DNA from: Actinomycetota bacterium
GTDB taxonomy: Bacteria; Actinomycetota; Acidimicrobiia; Acidimicrobiales; Poriferisodalaceae
DNA length: 64,000 nt
Direction of reading: 5' to 3'
Assembly: GCA_014238065.1 (NCBI GenBank)
Contig: JABABU010000003.1
Location: 62,001-126,000, forward strand
Position numbers and translations under genes: made by a program. Below the pieces are notes generated by a model that made no database searches, was not told the origin of the DNA, and worked only from the letters and a program-made list of their open reading frames with translations. Below are positions 17,274-25,976 of the stretch, piece after piece; position 1 is the stretch's first letter, and each line of letters begins with the position of its first letter.

Positions 17274-18448
17274 CTGACAGTTCAGGCAGTTCGGGTTCTT
17301 CGGGTGTCAAAGCATCGAGAACGGTTCTGTTCGTCTTCGTCGGGGCACACGTCATCAACGACTTCTACGCGACCGTTCTCCCTGCCTTTCTTCCCTCGGT
17401 GGCCGAGGAATTCGACCTCGACTACACCGAACTCGGCATCTTGTCGCTGGCTTTCAGCCTCTTCACCGGCATTCTTCAGCCGGTGCTCGGGAACTTCGCC
17501 GACCGACGTGGCAAGCACAAACAGGTCGTCGTCGGTGGGTTCATCGCCGCCGCGATCGGCTTCCTGGCCATGGCATCGTCTCCGACGTTCTGGTTCATCG
17601 TCCTGATGAGTCTGCTGTGTGGTCTCGGTGCGGCCACCTACCACCCACAGGCGACCTCATTCATCGTCGAGTCGTATCCCGAAGAGCGAGGAAGGATGCT
17701 TGGCATCCACGGCCTCGGAGGCTCTGCCGGTCACTTTCTGGCACCGGCGGTGACCGTACTGGCCGTCGCAGTGCTCGATTGGCGCCTGACCATGGTGGCA
17801 ATAGCAGTCCCCGCGTTCGTCACCGCAAGCGTTCTGGGGAACAAACTCGAGACAACGCGCGCAAACGAGGACGCGAGCCTGCGGGGAGCGATCTCCCGAG
17901 AGCTGATGCTGGTTGCTGTGACCTTCGGAGTGCTCGGCATCATCGGACGCAGCTTCCTGACCTTCATGGTGAAGATGCTGGTCGACGAAGGATGGCGCGA
18001 GACCGACGCAGGGATCGTCCTGACCGTCATTCTGCTGGTTGGCGCAGTCGCTCAGCCGCTCGGAGGACGACTCTACGACCGGCTCGGCGGGCGGCTCGTG
18101 ATGACCTCCGCAGCTACCGGCATGGCTGCGTTCGTCGCGATGTTCGCGGTCACCGACGGCGCCCTGGCGTTGATGGCGCTCGCCGGGATGGAGTTCTTCG
18201 CGTTCGCCGTGTTCCCCGTCGGTCTTGCCTTGGCCAGCAAGCTCGGAGCGGGCCAGACCGGCGCTGCAGCCGGAGTCGTGTTCGGCGTCAGCGGTCTCAT
18301 GACCGCGGCCTGCCAGCCCTTGGTCGGCGCACTCGGGGAGAGTCTTGGTGACATCCGAGAAGCACTTGGCTGGTTGTTTCCGGTGGCACTCGTCGCCGTG
18401 CTGTTGGCCTCACGTCTCGAGAAGGCCTCACCCGAGACCGGCCGCTGA
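17270..18448 (+). CDS. MFS transporter (Fsr-like)
   Basis: From ATG 17270 the product is 392 residues with about twelve hydrophobic segments. It starts after a short Ser/Gly-rich tail (SSGSSGSSG). FADRRGKHKQ is the helix 2-3 loop motif, and YHPQATSFIVESYPEERGRMLGIHG resembles the fosmidomycin-resistance/Fsr branch of the major facilitator superfamily. The second half contains GGRLYDRLGGRLVM, the repeated loop motif. As last gene of the glx operon, coupled to the dehydratase by ATGA, it may import or export the amino-acid-like substrate of that pathway. Its last 21 bases overlap the convergent luciferase-like monooxygenase gene. Confidence 0.85.
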   Translation: MTDSSGSSGSSGVKASRTVLFVFVGAHVINDFYATVLPAFLPSVAEEFDLDYTELGILSLAFSLFTGILQPVLGNFADRRGKHKQVVVGGFIAAAIGFLAMASSPTFWFIVLMSLLCGLGAATYHPQATSFIVESYPEERGRMLGIHGLGGSAGHFLAPAVTVLAVAVLDWRLTMVAIAVPAFVTASVLGNKLETTRANEDASLRGAISRELMLVAVTFGVLGIIGRSFLTFMVKMLVDEGWRETDAGIVLTVILLVGAVAQPLGGRLYDRLGGRLVMTSAATGMAAFVAMFAVTDGALALMALAGMEFFAFAVFPVGLALASKLGAGQTGAAAGVVFGVSGLMTAACQPLVGALGESLGDIREALGWLFPVALVAVLLASRLEKASPETGR

Positions 18449-19408
18449 CGCCAACGCCGTGAGTTCTCGCGCCACGTCGCCGATCGGCTGAAACACGATC
18501 TCCGTCACGCCGGTCCGAGCGAGCACATCGAGTCGTTCCGGAAGTTCGTCGGCCGTGCAGACCAGAGCACTCGAGAGCGTTTCCGGGGCGAGAACTTCAC
18601 GGTCGATCGGATTCAATTCGGTGAGATGGCCGCTGTGCAGATGGAGGTGGCGCTGCGCGGCAGGAACTGCTTCGACGAGTTCGGCGAATCGCTCGGCGTT
18701 CGGCAGCGCCGACAGTCGAGCGTCTCGCTGCTCGAGTAACGCGTGATATCCGACCACGACTCCAGGGCCTGCGGCTTTGAGCACTCGCGGCGAGTCGATC
18801 GTTTCACCCGGTTCCAGAATCGTGCCGAACGTGAGCATCATCACCTCGGCGATCCCCGAATAGTCGACGTCAGGCCGTGGGCGCGACGTGATGACGCCGC
18901 ACTCCATCGCCTTGGCCGCCCCGATGCCGCGGGGTCCGTTGACCCCGAGCACCCACGGGACCTCGATCGGCCGATCGACGGCCTGACCCTCCCAATGCAA
19001 CATTTGGGCAGCCGCTCCGTCGACGGTGACCACTTCGCCTCCCAACAGCGCTTGGACGTCAGCCACCATCTTCGGGAACTCGGCCCACTTCAGCGGCTTC
19101 TGGCCCATTGCCCTGCGACCGGTGAATCCGGTACCGGCGCCCACGATCACACGGTCCTCGCCGACAAGCCCGACAAGGGTTGCGATCGCAGCGGCCGTCA
19201 CCATGGGGTGCCGCAGCGACGGGATCAGCACCCCTGGTCCGAGGACAATCCGATCGGTCCGCTCTGCCGCCAACGCGAGAGTCATCCAGACATCGAGTTG
19301 GAGAGCAGGCGTGTCGTACACGAACGCCGTCTCGTATCCGAGGCGCTCCGCAAGCGCTATGTGGCTCGGAGTGTCAGGAACAGGCGGGAAGGCAGCAGAG
19401 ATCTTCAT
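18428..19408 (-). CDS. LLM-class (luciferase-like) flavin or F420-dependent oxidoreductase
   Basis: The 326-residue protein is a TIM-barrel of the luciferase-like monooxygenase family. Visible family features are the N-terminal strand followed by IALAERLGYETAFVYD, LGPGVLIPSLRHPMVTAAA, and RVIVGAGTGFTGRRAMG, the glycine-rich segment near the coenzyme. The C-terminus carries TGVTEIVFQPIGD. In actinobacteria many such proteins use coenzyme F420 rather than FMN, which is likely here but not shown by any single motif. It is convergent with the MFS gene (21-bp overlap) and divergent from the TauD-like dioxygenase, separated by 99 bp. Substrate unknown. Confidence 0.8.
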   Translation of the reverse strand: MKISAAFPPVPDTPSHIALAERLGYETAFVYDTPALQLDVWMTLALAAERTDRIVLGPGVLIPSLRHPMVTAAAIATLVGLVGEDRVIVGAGTGFTGRRAMGQKPLKWAEFPKMVADVQALLGGEVVTVDGAAAQMLHWEGQAVDRPIEVPWVLGVNGPRGIGAAKAMECGVITSRPRPDVDYSGIAEVMMLTFGTILEPGETIDSPRVLKAAGPGVVVGYHALLEQRDARLSALPNAERFAELVEAVPAAQRHLHLHSGHLTELNPIDREVLAPETLSSALVCTADELPERLDVLARTGVTEIVFQPIGDVARELTALASAAGLG

Positions 19409-19507
19409 CGGCCCGATCGTAGGACCTGTGCTTCGTCGGCCGCTGGAGACGGATCCCTCTTCAGCGCTATGTTCTGGTTCGGGGAAGTGATCTCAACGGG
19501 GGTTTCT

Positions 19508-20356
19508 GTGAAGATCGAACCACTAGACGCAACTCTTGGCGCAACGCTGACCGACCTTGATCTCGCAAACCTGTGTGACGCCGACTGGGCCCTGCTCGAG
19601 AGCGCCTTCAACGACCATGGCGTTCTGATCTTTCCGGGACAACACCTCACTGACGACGAGCAAACTGCCTTCGGGCGTCGCTTCGGGAAACTCGAGTTCA
19701 TCATGCCCGATGGCAACGGCACCGTGCCACTCAGCAACAGATCCCCCGACGGCGGAACGAGATCGACAGACGACCCCATCGTGCACACGCTGCTCGGCAA
19801 CGAGGGATGGCATACCGACAGCAGCTACATGCCCCGCGCCGCGAAGGCATCGATGCTGACCGCAAAGGTGGTCCCGAGCCGAGGAGGTCAGACGGGCTGG
19901 GCCGACATGCGCGCCGCGTACGACGCACTCGACGAGCAGACTCGCGAACGGATCACATCGCTCTGCGCTCATCATTCGCTCGTCCACTCGCAAGCCAAGG
20001 TCGGTTTCGCCTCACAGCCTGGCGTGTACGGCTACGACGTCGAAACGCCACCCCTCCGGCCACTCGTCAAGGTGCACCCTGTCACTGGTCGCAGAGCCCT
20101 GTTCATCGGCCGTCACGCGTATGCCATTCCCGGTCTGAGCGAAGACGAGTCAGAGACGCTGCTCACCGAGCTCCTCGAGTTCGCATGCCGACCACCGCGC
20201 ATCGCCGAACACACCTGGCAACCAGGGGACCTCGTCATCTGGGACAACCGTTGTGTTCTGCACCGGGCCCGTCCCTACGACATGACCGAGATCAGGGTCA
20301 TGCGCCACACGCGGGTCGCCGGTGAAGACACCGAAATGGCGCTCAACGCGGCCTGA
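19508..20356 (+). CDS. TauD/TfdA-family Fe(II)/2-oxoglutarate dioxygenase
   Basis: From GTG 19508 the product has 282 residues. The iron ligands are His and Asp in GWHTDSSYMP and the distal His in VLHRARPYD. The 2-oxoglutarate-binding Arg is in RVMRHTRVAG. The N-terminus reads KIEPLDATLGATLTDLDL, the normal family beginning, so I prefer this start over ATG 19469 and over the long upstream reading. Family members hydroxylate taurine, aryloxyalkanoates and other small acids; nothing here fixes the substrate. Gamma-butyrobetaine dioxygenase also belongs to the family, and the carnitine-type operon lies 1.7 kb away. However, the length and N-terminus fit the TauD branch better. Confidence 0.8.
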   Translation: MKIEPLDATLGATLTDLDLANLCDADWALLESAFNDHGVLIFPGQHLTDDEQTAFGRRFGKLEFIMPDGNGTVPLSNRSPDGGTRSTDDPIVHTLLGNEGWHTDSSYMPRAAKASMLTAKVVPSRGGQTGWADMRAAYDALDEQTRERITSLCAHHSLVHSQAKVGFASQPGVYGYDVETPPLRPLVKVHPVTGRRALFIGRHAYAIPGLSEDESETLLTELLEFACRPPRIAEHTWQPGDLVIWDNRCVLHRARPYDMTEIRVMRHTRVAGEDTEMALNAA

Positions 20357-20389
20357 CTTCCTGAAAACTGTGCTTCACGAAGCGGAGCT

Positions 20390-20548
20390 TCACAACGTCT
20401 CGGCCAACTCGATGAAGTCGGCGCGGTCGTGAACAACGAGGAAGCTCGTCTTGGCAGGATGACTATCGACGGAATGGCCCTTGCAGTCGAGGTCGGTCCG
20501 GTTCAAGAACCCCTGGCCGCTGTGACCGAACCGAGGTCGGTTGGTCAT
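20390..20548 (-). CDS. Small ORF (52 codons) with strong ribosome binding site
   Basis: A minus-strand ORF of 52 residues begins MTNRPRFGHSGQGF and ends DFIELAETL. The ATG at 20548 is 8 nt from a perfect AGGAGG, the best ribosome binding site in the neighbourhood; an in-frame ATG at 20554 is only 2 nt from it. It lies ~70 bp downstream of the flavoprotein gene on the same strand and is convergent with the dioxygenase. I recognise no family. The ribosome binding site and codon pattern argue for translation, but there is no homology that I can cite. Confidence 0.45.
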   Translation of the reverse strand: MTNRPRFGHSGQGFLNRTDLDCKGHSVDSHPAKTSFLVVHDRADFIELAETL

Positions 20549-20615
20549 GAGCATGACCTCCTAGAGATGACCCAACGCCCAGGGTGAGGAACCTCCATCC
20601 AGAGTCGGAAGTCCC

Positions 20616-21785
20616 CTATGGCCGGATCATCGTCAGGTAGTCGTTCAGAAACACACCGTCTGGGTCGGCAGCATCCCTGACCCGCCACCAGTCGTCCCAT
20701 CGAGGATGGATCGACGCCAGGTCCTCGCCATCGAGGTAGTTGAGCTTGGCCCAATGCGGGCGACCGTCGACCTGGCGAAAGATCCGCTCGGCGGCGCGAT
20801 ACATCTCTTCTTCGTCAGCATCGACGTCGTAGTGCAACGAGATCGTGACAGTCCGACGTTGGTACGCCGTCGACATCCACACGTCGTCAGCAGCGAGCGT
20901 TCGGTACTCGATGGCCCACGGCATGTCCGGATAGTCGGATCGAACCAGGTCTCTGATCTCGGCAACGCACGCCGGGCCCTCATCATCAGGGATGGAGTAC
21001 TCCATCTCGGTGTGTTTCCAGGCACGGTGATTGGGAAGGACTTCGTAGTTCCACGCCACGCGTCGACCCTCCCGCGCCAGCGGGTATTCGGGCTCGTCGT
21101 CGGTCTCATCGATGGCTTTGCCCACCACGAGATCGCGGTCGGGCAACCAGAAGAACTCGTAGTGACGAGATCTGTCGGGGCGCACCGCCAAGTCATCGAT
21201 GACCTCGCTGAACGGTTGGATCGCGCCGTCTTCGCGGAGCTTGTACGCCTCCCGCAGTTGGAGATGGAGACGAGTCACCACACCGACCGCTCCCAGGTTC
21301 AGGCGGACCACCTCCCAGAGATCCGACCGCTCAGACGCCGAGCAGTCGACGACCTCACCGCCGACGAGCACGATACGTGCGCCGATGACGCTCGCTGAGA
21401 TGTTCTGCAGCGTCCGACCGGTGCCGTGGGTGCCAGTTGCCGCAGCACCAGCGATGGTCTGACGGTCGATGTCACCCTGGTTCTTCAATGCGAGACCGGC
21501 TGCGTGGAGCGGAGCACCGAGCGCTGCTATCGGCGTTCCGGCCCATATCCATGCAGTCTGATCGTCGACGTTCGTGCTGATGATGCCGTTGAGGCCCGAG
21601 GTGTCGACGATGGTGTCGTCATTCGGTATGAGCGGCATGTGGCTGTGGCTCCGACCAGCGACACGGATCGTCGAGCCCGGCTCCGCGGCCGCGACCCTCC
21701 GAGCGACATCGTCCTCAGACCTGACGTGAACCAACTCGGCATCAGCGGTCAGGCGACCTGACCAGTTCGACCAGTTCGGAGTCAT
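20616..21785 (-). CDS. FAD-linked oxidase of the sugar-lactone oxidase (ALO/GLO) family
   Basis: From ATG 21785 the product has 389 residues. The N-terminal PCMH-type FAD domain shows TIRVAGRSHSHMPL, GDIDRQTIAGAAATGTHGTG and LNLGAVGVVTRLHLQL. The C-terminal half is the ALO-type substrate domain, with EFFWLPDRD and a terminal HWAKLNYL (the HWxK motif of gulono- and arabinonolactone oxidases). It should oxidise an aldonolactone or related polyol with O2 or another acceptor. The His of GRSHSH may carry FAD covalently, as in eukaryotic members. The start overlaps the small ORF upstream by ATGA. It is not obviously linked in function to its neighbours. Confidence 0.85.
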   Translation of the reverse strand: MTPNWSNWSGRLTADAELVHVRSEDDVARRVAAAEPGSTIRVAGRSHSHMPLIPNDDTIVDTSGLNGIISTNVDDQTAWIWAGTPIAALGAPLHAAGLALKNQGDIDRQTIAGAAATGTHGTGRTLQNISASVIGARIVLVGGEVVDCSASERSDLWEVVRLNLGAVGVVTRLHLQLREAYKLREDGAIQPFSEVIDDLAVRPDRSRHYEFFWLPDRDLVVGKAIDETDDEPEYPLAREGRRVAWNYEVLPNHRAWKHTEMEYSIPDDEGPACVAEIRDLVRSDYPDMPWAIEYRTLAADDVWMSTAYQRRTVTISLHYDVDADEEEMYRAAERIFRQVDGRPHWAKLNYLDGEDLASIHPRWDDWWRVRDAADPDGVFLNDYLTMIRP

Positions 21786-21931
21786 GAAGCGACGCTTCCG
21801 TCGGCGACGAGAAGCCGATACAACTCGTTCATCCATCCGGCCATCTCGTGCCGCCTCGATCTCCAGTCCGGTCCGAGCAACGACCCGGTGTTCAATTGCA
21901 CGACCCGAAGTACACGATCTCGATCGTTCAC
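21782..21931 (-). CDS. Short ORF (49 codons) resembling the N-terminus of an EEP-family phosphodiesterase
   Basis: A GTG at 21931, 7 nt downstream of AGGA, opens a 49-residue frame. Its TGA overlaps the ATG of the flavoprotein gene (ATGA). Part of it, VVQLNTGSLLGPDWRSRRHE, resembles the first strand and helix of endonuclease/exonuclease/phosphatase proteins. The frame ends long before the catalytic residues of that family, so it may be a degraded remnant or a leader ORF that couples translation of the flavoprotein. The resemblance is from memory only. Confidence 0.35.
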   Translation of the reverse strand: MNDRDRVLRVVQLNTGSLLGPDWRSRRHEMAGWMNELYRLLVADGSVAS

Positions 21932-22020
21932 AAGATCATCCTGGCAGACCTCGCCGCTCCACCTCGGAGTCGTAGCGCGTCGAAATCAATGCCCGACGAC
22001 TCCGAGGAGACTGAAGTTGG

Positions 22021-22800
22021 TCACCGAGACTTCCATATCGGATCGCGCCTTTCGGCGAAGGCCTTCGGTCCTTCGGCAGCGTCATCGCTCACAAGCATCT
22101 GTTCGTACAACTCCATGTCGCCGGATCGAAGTTCTGCATAGGCTTCGTCGAGTGAGAGGTGTCGCGTTGTGCGATCGATCTGCTTGACGGCCCCGACGGC
22201 GAGTGGCGCAGCCGAGACGACTCTCTGTGCGAGCTGACGGGCCGCATCCATCACCTGAGTTCCCGAGACCACAGCATTCACGATTCCCCAACGTAAGGCT
22301 TCGCCGGCGTCGATGCGACGCTGCGCGTACAGCACCTCGTTGGCGATCACGGTCGGCAGCAGACGAGGAAGGCGAAGGGCTCCTGCGTCGGGCACGATGC
22401 CGAGGCCGGTCTCTGGAAGGAAGAACTCGGCGTGATCGGCCGCCACAACCAAGTCGGCCGACATTGCGATCTCGAATCCGCCCCCGACGGCAAGACCGTT
22501 CACTGCCGCGATGACTGGCTTGTCGAGTTCGGGAAGTTCGACGAAACCTCCGAATCCGCCGACGCCATAGTCGGCTTCGTATGCCTCGCCCTCGGCGGCC
22601 GCATTCAGATCCCACCCAGCGCTGAAGAAACGAGCCCCCTCACCAGTGAGGATGGCAACGCGGGCCGAGTCATCGTCGCGGAACGTTTCGAAGACCTCGC
22701 CGAGGTCGCGGCTGGTCGCGGCGTCGATGGCGTTGGCCTTCGGCCGGTCCAGAACGACCTCGAGAATCCCGCCGTGTTGTTGTGCTTTGACTGCGGTCAT
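22021..22800 (-). CDS. caiD: Crotonobetainyl-CoA hydratase (CaiD)
   Basis: The 259-residue protein follows E. coli CaiD closely along its whole length. Shared blocks are LDRPKANAIDA, FFSAGWDLNAAAEGE, LDKPVIAAVNG, ALRWGIVN, SAPLAVGAVKQI and a C-terminal EGPKAFAERRDPIWK. Both catalytic Glu are in place (GGGFEIAM and LPETGLGIVPD). CaiD hydrates crotonobetainyl-CoA to L-carnitinyl-CoA. It is the last gene of a four-gene minus-strand operon, and its ATG overlaps the stop of the acyl-CoA synthetase gene. The neighbours supply the CoA-ligation, dehydrogenation, thioester hydrolysis and carnitine oxidation steps, which strongly supports the assignment. Confidence 0.88.
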   Translation of the reverse strand: MTAVKAQQHGGILEVVLDRPKANAIDAATSRDLGEVFETFRDDDSARVAILTGEGARFFSAGWDLNAAAEGEAYEADYGVGGFGGFVELPELDKPVIAAVNGLAVGGGFEIAMSADLVVAADHAEFFLPETGLGIVPDAGALRLPRLLPTVIANEVLYAQRRIDAGEALRWGIVNAVVSGTQVMDAARQLAQRVVSAAPLAVGAVKQIDRTTRHLSLDEAYAELRSGDMELYEQMLVSDDAAEGPKAFAERRDPIWKSR

Positions 22801-24806
22801 CGGAGACCTCTCGTGATCAGTGCGTCAGCGACTGTGGCACCGACAGGGGTGACGAGCAAGGGATTCACTTCGACCTCGACGATCGACTCGTCACGCAGAG
22901 CGAAACCGGCGATCGATTCGATGGCCGAAAGCGTTGCTTCCAAGTCACCACCGACATCGCCTCGAAGACCGGCGATGAGCCCGAAGACCGGAAGAGCGCG
23001 AAGCATCTCCTCGATTTCGCTTCGGGTGATCGGCAACATCGCAGAGCGAGTGTCGGACAGCAACTCGACCATCGTTCCTCCGCAGCCGATCGTCAGCAGT
23101 ACTCCACACGTCGAGTCAGCCCTCACGTCGACAAGCAACTCGGCAACGATCGCTTCGACGTGTTGCTCGACGAGGAAGGTGTCGTGTTCGGCAGAAAAGC
23201 ACGCAAGAGCATCCTTCAGGCCGGTCTCGTCACCGATCCCGAGCACGACGCCGCCGACATCGGACTTGTGCGCCACGCCACTCAGCTTGAGAACGACCGG
23301 GTACCCCACATCAGCCCCAGCGGCCGGTGCGCCTGCCCTATCGGTGACCAAACGGCGCGGCACGGGCACGCCGGCTGCATCGAGCATCTGCTTCGCTGCT
23401 GGCTCATAGATGATCTCCCTGTGCTCCGGCGATGGGCGGGCGATCACCGGTCGGGGCACGACCCCACCGAGCCACGCTGCGGCCTCGAGCGCCCGCAAGG
23501 CCTGCTCCATGTCGGCCACAACTACGAGCCCACGTTCGTCTGCCTGCTCCCGAACCCGTACCGGCATGTTCTCAGCCATCGATGCCACGATGACCCCAGG
23601 CCGACTTGCAACGGCGCAGGCAGCAGCGAATGCTTCGAAGGTGGGCCACCAGGACGAGTCGTCGAGCTGTGGTTTCGGGAAGTCGAGCACGAGGATCGCA
23701 GCATCAACCTCACCAGAAGCCACCGCGGTGAAGCATGCCTCGAGCCGGTCTCGATCGCCCCAGATGAACGTGTGGTAGTCGAGCGGATTTGTCATCGTCA
23801 CGAAGTCGTTCAACGTGCTCGAGATCTCCGCAGCATGCTCGGGTGCGAAGTCGTCAAATCGGACATCCAGGTTCTCCGCCAAGTCAGCCATGAGTGAGGC
23901 CTCCCCACCGGAACAGCTCATCGACACCAGCCGGTTTCCCGGCAGCGCCCCGATCGTGGAGAGAAGCTTCGTGGTGTCGAGCAGCTCAGGGATCGACTTG
24001 ACCCGTCGGACCCCGACCCGCGAGAACAGGGCTGAGTACGCGGTGTCGTCTCCGACCAACGACGATGTGTGCGAAGCAGCGATCGATGCTCCCTTGTGCG
24101 ATACACCCGTCTTGAGCGCCACTACGGGAATGCTGGCTGCGTGGGCGGCCAACGCAGCTGCCGCGAATCGCTCGACGTCGGTGAGTGCCTCGATGTGCAG
24201 CGCGACCGCGGTGACCGAAGGATCCCCGACGAGCGCCTCGAGGCACGCTTCGATGCCGATGTCGATCTGGTTTCCGAGGGTGATCACATGTGCGATATCG
24301 ATGCCTCGCTGCTGCATCGTGAGGTTTACGGCCATGTTGCCGCTCTGGGTCACGAACGCGACCCCGCGCTCGCATCGTGTCAGTCCCTGCTCATCAGGCC
24401 ACAGAGCAGCGCCGACGATGGCGTTGACGGTGCCATAACAATTCGGGCCGATGATCGCCATCCCTGCTGCGGCCGCGAGCAACTCCTCGGACATGGCGGC
24501 GCCATCGTCGCCAACTTCTGCGTAACCAGACGCGTGGCAAACAGCCACTCCGGTGCCAACAGCAGAGAGATCGGTTACGACCGCAGTAGTCGCGTCTCGG
24601 TTGACAGCGACGAGGGCAGCGTCGGGTACAAATGGCAGATCCAGGACCGAGCGATAAACCGACCGGTCTGGAGTGGACAGACGCGTCGGGTGTACGAGCG
24701 CCATCTCGCCGTCGAAGCCGAACTTCTGGCATTGACGTAGCGCCGTCTCGGCTGCGGTTCCGCCGATGAAGGCAAGCGAGTTCGGACGCAGGAGTCGCTC
24801 CAGCAC
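22797..24806 (-). CDS. NDP-forming acyl-CoA synthetase (probable gamma-butyrobetaine/carnitine CoA ligase)
   Basis: From GTG 24806, one base after the acyl-CoA dehydrogenase stop, the product is 669 residues. It has an N-terminal CoA-binding domain (VLERLLRPNSLAFIGG), a succinyl-CoA-ligase-like domain with the phosphohistidine loop ASHTSSLVGDD, and a C-terminal ATP-grasp domain (VPVPRRLV, YPVVLKLSGVAHKSDVGGVVLG, EVEVNPLLV). These enzymes form acyl-CoA while releasing ADP and phosphate. Its position between CaiD and an acyl-CoA dehydrogenase makes a betaine-type acid the likely substrate. The reading frame extends upstream to 25022 inside the dehydrogenase gene; I rejected that extension because it lacks family similarity. 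Confidence 0.82.
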   Translation of the reverse strand: MLERLLRPNSLAFIGGTAAETALRQCQKFGFDGEMALVHPTRLSTPDRSVYRSVLDLPFVPDAALVAVNRDATTAVVTDLSAVGTGVAVCHASGYAEVGDDGAAMSEELLAAAAGMAIIGPNCYGTVNAIVGAALWPDEQGLTRCERGVAFVTQSGNMAVNLTMQQRGIDIAHVITLGNQIDIGIEACLEALVGDPSVTAVALHIEALTDVERFAAAALAAHAASIPVVALKTGVSHKGASIAASHTSSLVGDDTAYSALFSRVGVRRVKSIPELLDTTKLLSTIGALPGNRLVSMSCSGGEASLMADLAENLDVRFDDFAPEHAAEISSTLNDFVTMTNPLDYHTFIWGDRDRLEACFTAVASGEVDAAILVLDFPKPQLDDSSWWPTFEAFAAACAVASRPGVIVASMAENMPVRVREQADERGLVVVADMEQALRALEAAAWLGGVVPRPVIARPSPEHREIIYEPAAKQMLDAAGVPVPRRLVTDRAGAPAAGADVGYPVVLKLSGVAHKSDVGGVVLGIGDETGLKDALACFSAEHDTFLVEQHVEAIVAELLVDVRADSTCGVLLTIGCGGTMVELLSDTRSAMLPITRSEIEEMLRALPVFGLIAGLRGDVGGDLEATLSAIESIAGFALRDESIVEVEVNPLLVTPVGATVADALITRGLR

Positions 24807-24807
24807 G

Positions 24808-25968
24808 TCAGCCGCCGAGCGGGCGGAGGATCTCTCTCGACACGATGTGGCGCTGAATCTCGCTGGTGCCGTCCCAGATTCGATCGACACGGGCGTCACG
24901 CCAAATACGTTCGAGTGGTAACTCGTCCATGAGGCCCATGCCGCCCAGAATCTGGATCGCTTCGTCAGACACAAATTGGAGCATCTCGGTCGATGAGATC
25001 TTTGCCATGGCCGCGTCGCCATCGGTCATGGTGCCCTGGTCCATCTTCCATGCAGCCCGGTAGGTCAACAACTCGGCTTCAGCCATCTTGGTGGCCATGT
25101 CAGCCAGCTTGAAGGAGACGCCTTGGAACTTACCGATCTGTTGCCCGAACTGATGACGGCTCACAGCCCATTCCGTTGCTTCCTTCATGGCCCTGTCGGC
25201 CCTACCGAGGCAGATCGCAGCTACCTGGAGTCGGGTGGCACCGAGCCACTCGTTGGCGACGTCGAAACCCCGATGTTCCTCGCCGAGCATCTTTGACTGG
25301 TGAACGCGGGCACCATCGAAGTTGATGATGGAGTTGTGGTAGCCACGGTTCGACACCGAGTTGTACCCGGGAACAACCTCGACGCCAGGCGTATCGAAGT
25401 CGACCAGGAACGATGTGATGAGTTTCTTCGGTCCTCGTGCAGTGGCCTCTTCGCCGGTCGCCACGAACAAGATGACGTAGTCGGCGAGGTCGGCGTGGCT
25501 GATGAAGTGTTTCGTACCGGTGATGACGAACTCCTCGCCGTCCCGCTCGGCCCGACACGTCATGCCGCGCACATCGGAACCAGCGGCCGGCTCACTCATC
25601 GCAAGGCAGTCGACTCGATCACCGCGGATCGTCGGCAGGAGATACTCGTCGATCTGATCAGCAGCACAGGCCTGGAGGATGTTCGATGGTCTGGCGACGA
25701 TGTAATGCAGTGCGTACTGAGTCCACCCAAACGCACGGTCCACAAGAGCCATCGTGAGATTGTCGAGGCCACCGCCACCGAGATCCTCTGGCATGTTGGC
25801 GGCGTAGATGCCAGCCGCAATCGACTTGTCCTTGATCTCCCGCACCAGTTCTGGTCGGACCTGGCCAGTGCGCTCGACCTCGTCTTCGTAATGGAGCAGT
25901 TCTCGTTCGACGAAGGTGCTGACCGTCTGGACGATCATCTCCTGCTCGTCGCTCAGCGCGAAGTCCAT
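24808..25968 (-). CDS. Acyl-CoA dehydrogenase (probable gamma-butyrobetainyl-CoA dehydrogenase)
   Basis: The 386-residue flavoprotein has the standard three-part acyl-CoA dehydrogenase fold. Seen: MDFALSDEQEMIVQTV at the start, AMSEPAAGSDVRGM, ITGTKHFISHADLADY, RHQFGQQIGKFQGVSFKLADM, ILGGMGLMDELPLERIWRD, and the catalytic Glu in WDGTSEIQRHIVSRE. Within this operon it most likely introduces the double bond that turns gamma-butyrobetainyl-CoA into crotonobetainyl-CoA, the CaiD substrate. The E. coli counterpart CaiA works in the reductive direction. Electrons would pass to ETF, whose genes are not in the window. It begins 8 nt after the carnitine-dehydrogenase fusion gene. Confidence 0.85.
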   Translation of the reverse strand: MDFALSDEQEMIVQTVSTFVERELLHYEDEVERTGQVRPELVREIKDKSIAAGIYAANMPEDLGGGGLDNLTMALVDRAFGWTQYALHYIVARPSNILQACAADQIDEYLLPTIRGDRVDCLAMSEPAAGSDVRGMTCRAERDGEEFVITGTKHFISHADLADYVILFVATGEEATARGPKKLITSFLVDFDTPGVEVVPGYNSVSNRGYHNSIINFDGARVHQSKMLGEEHRGFDVANEWLGATRLQVAAICLGRADRAMKEATEWAVSRHQFGQQIGKFQGVSFKLADMATKMAEAELLTYRAAWKMDQGTMTDGDAAMAKISSTEMLQFVSDEAIQILGGMGLMDELPLERIWRDARVDRIWDGTSEIQRHIVSREILRPLGG

Positions 25969-25976
25969 CAGTTACC

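Noticed and set aside
18743-19507. The upstream part of the long plus-strand frame leading into the dioxygenase gene
   Set aside because: This stretch is antisense to the luciferase-like monooxygenase gene, and the TauD family begins only at about 19508.
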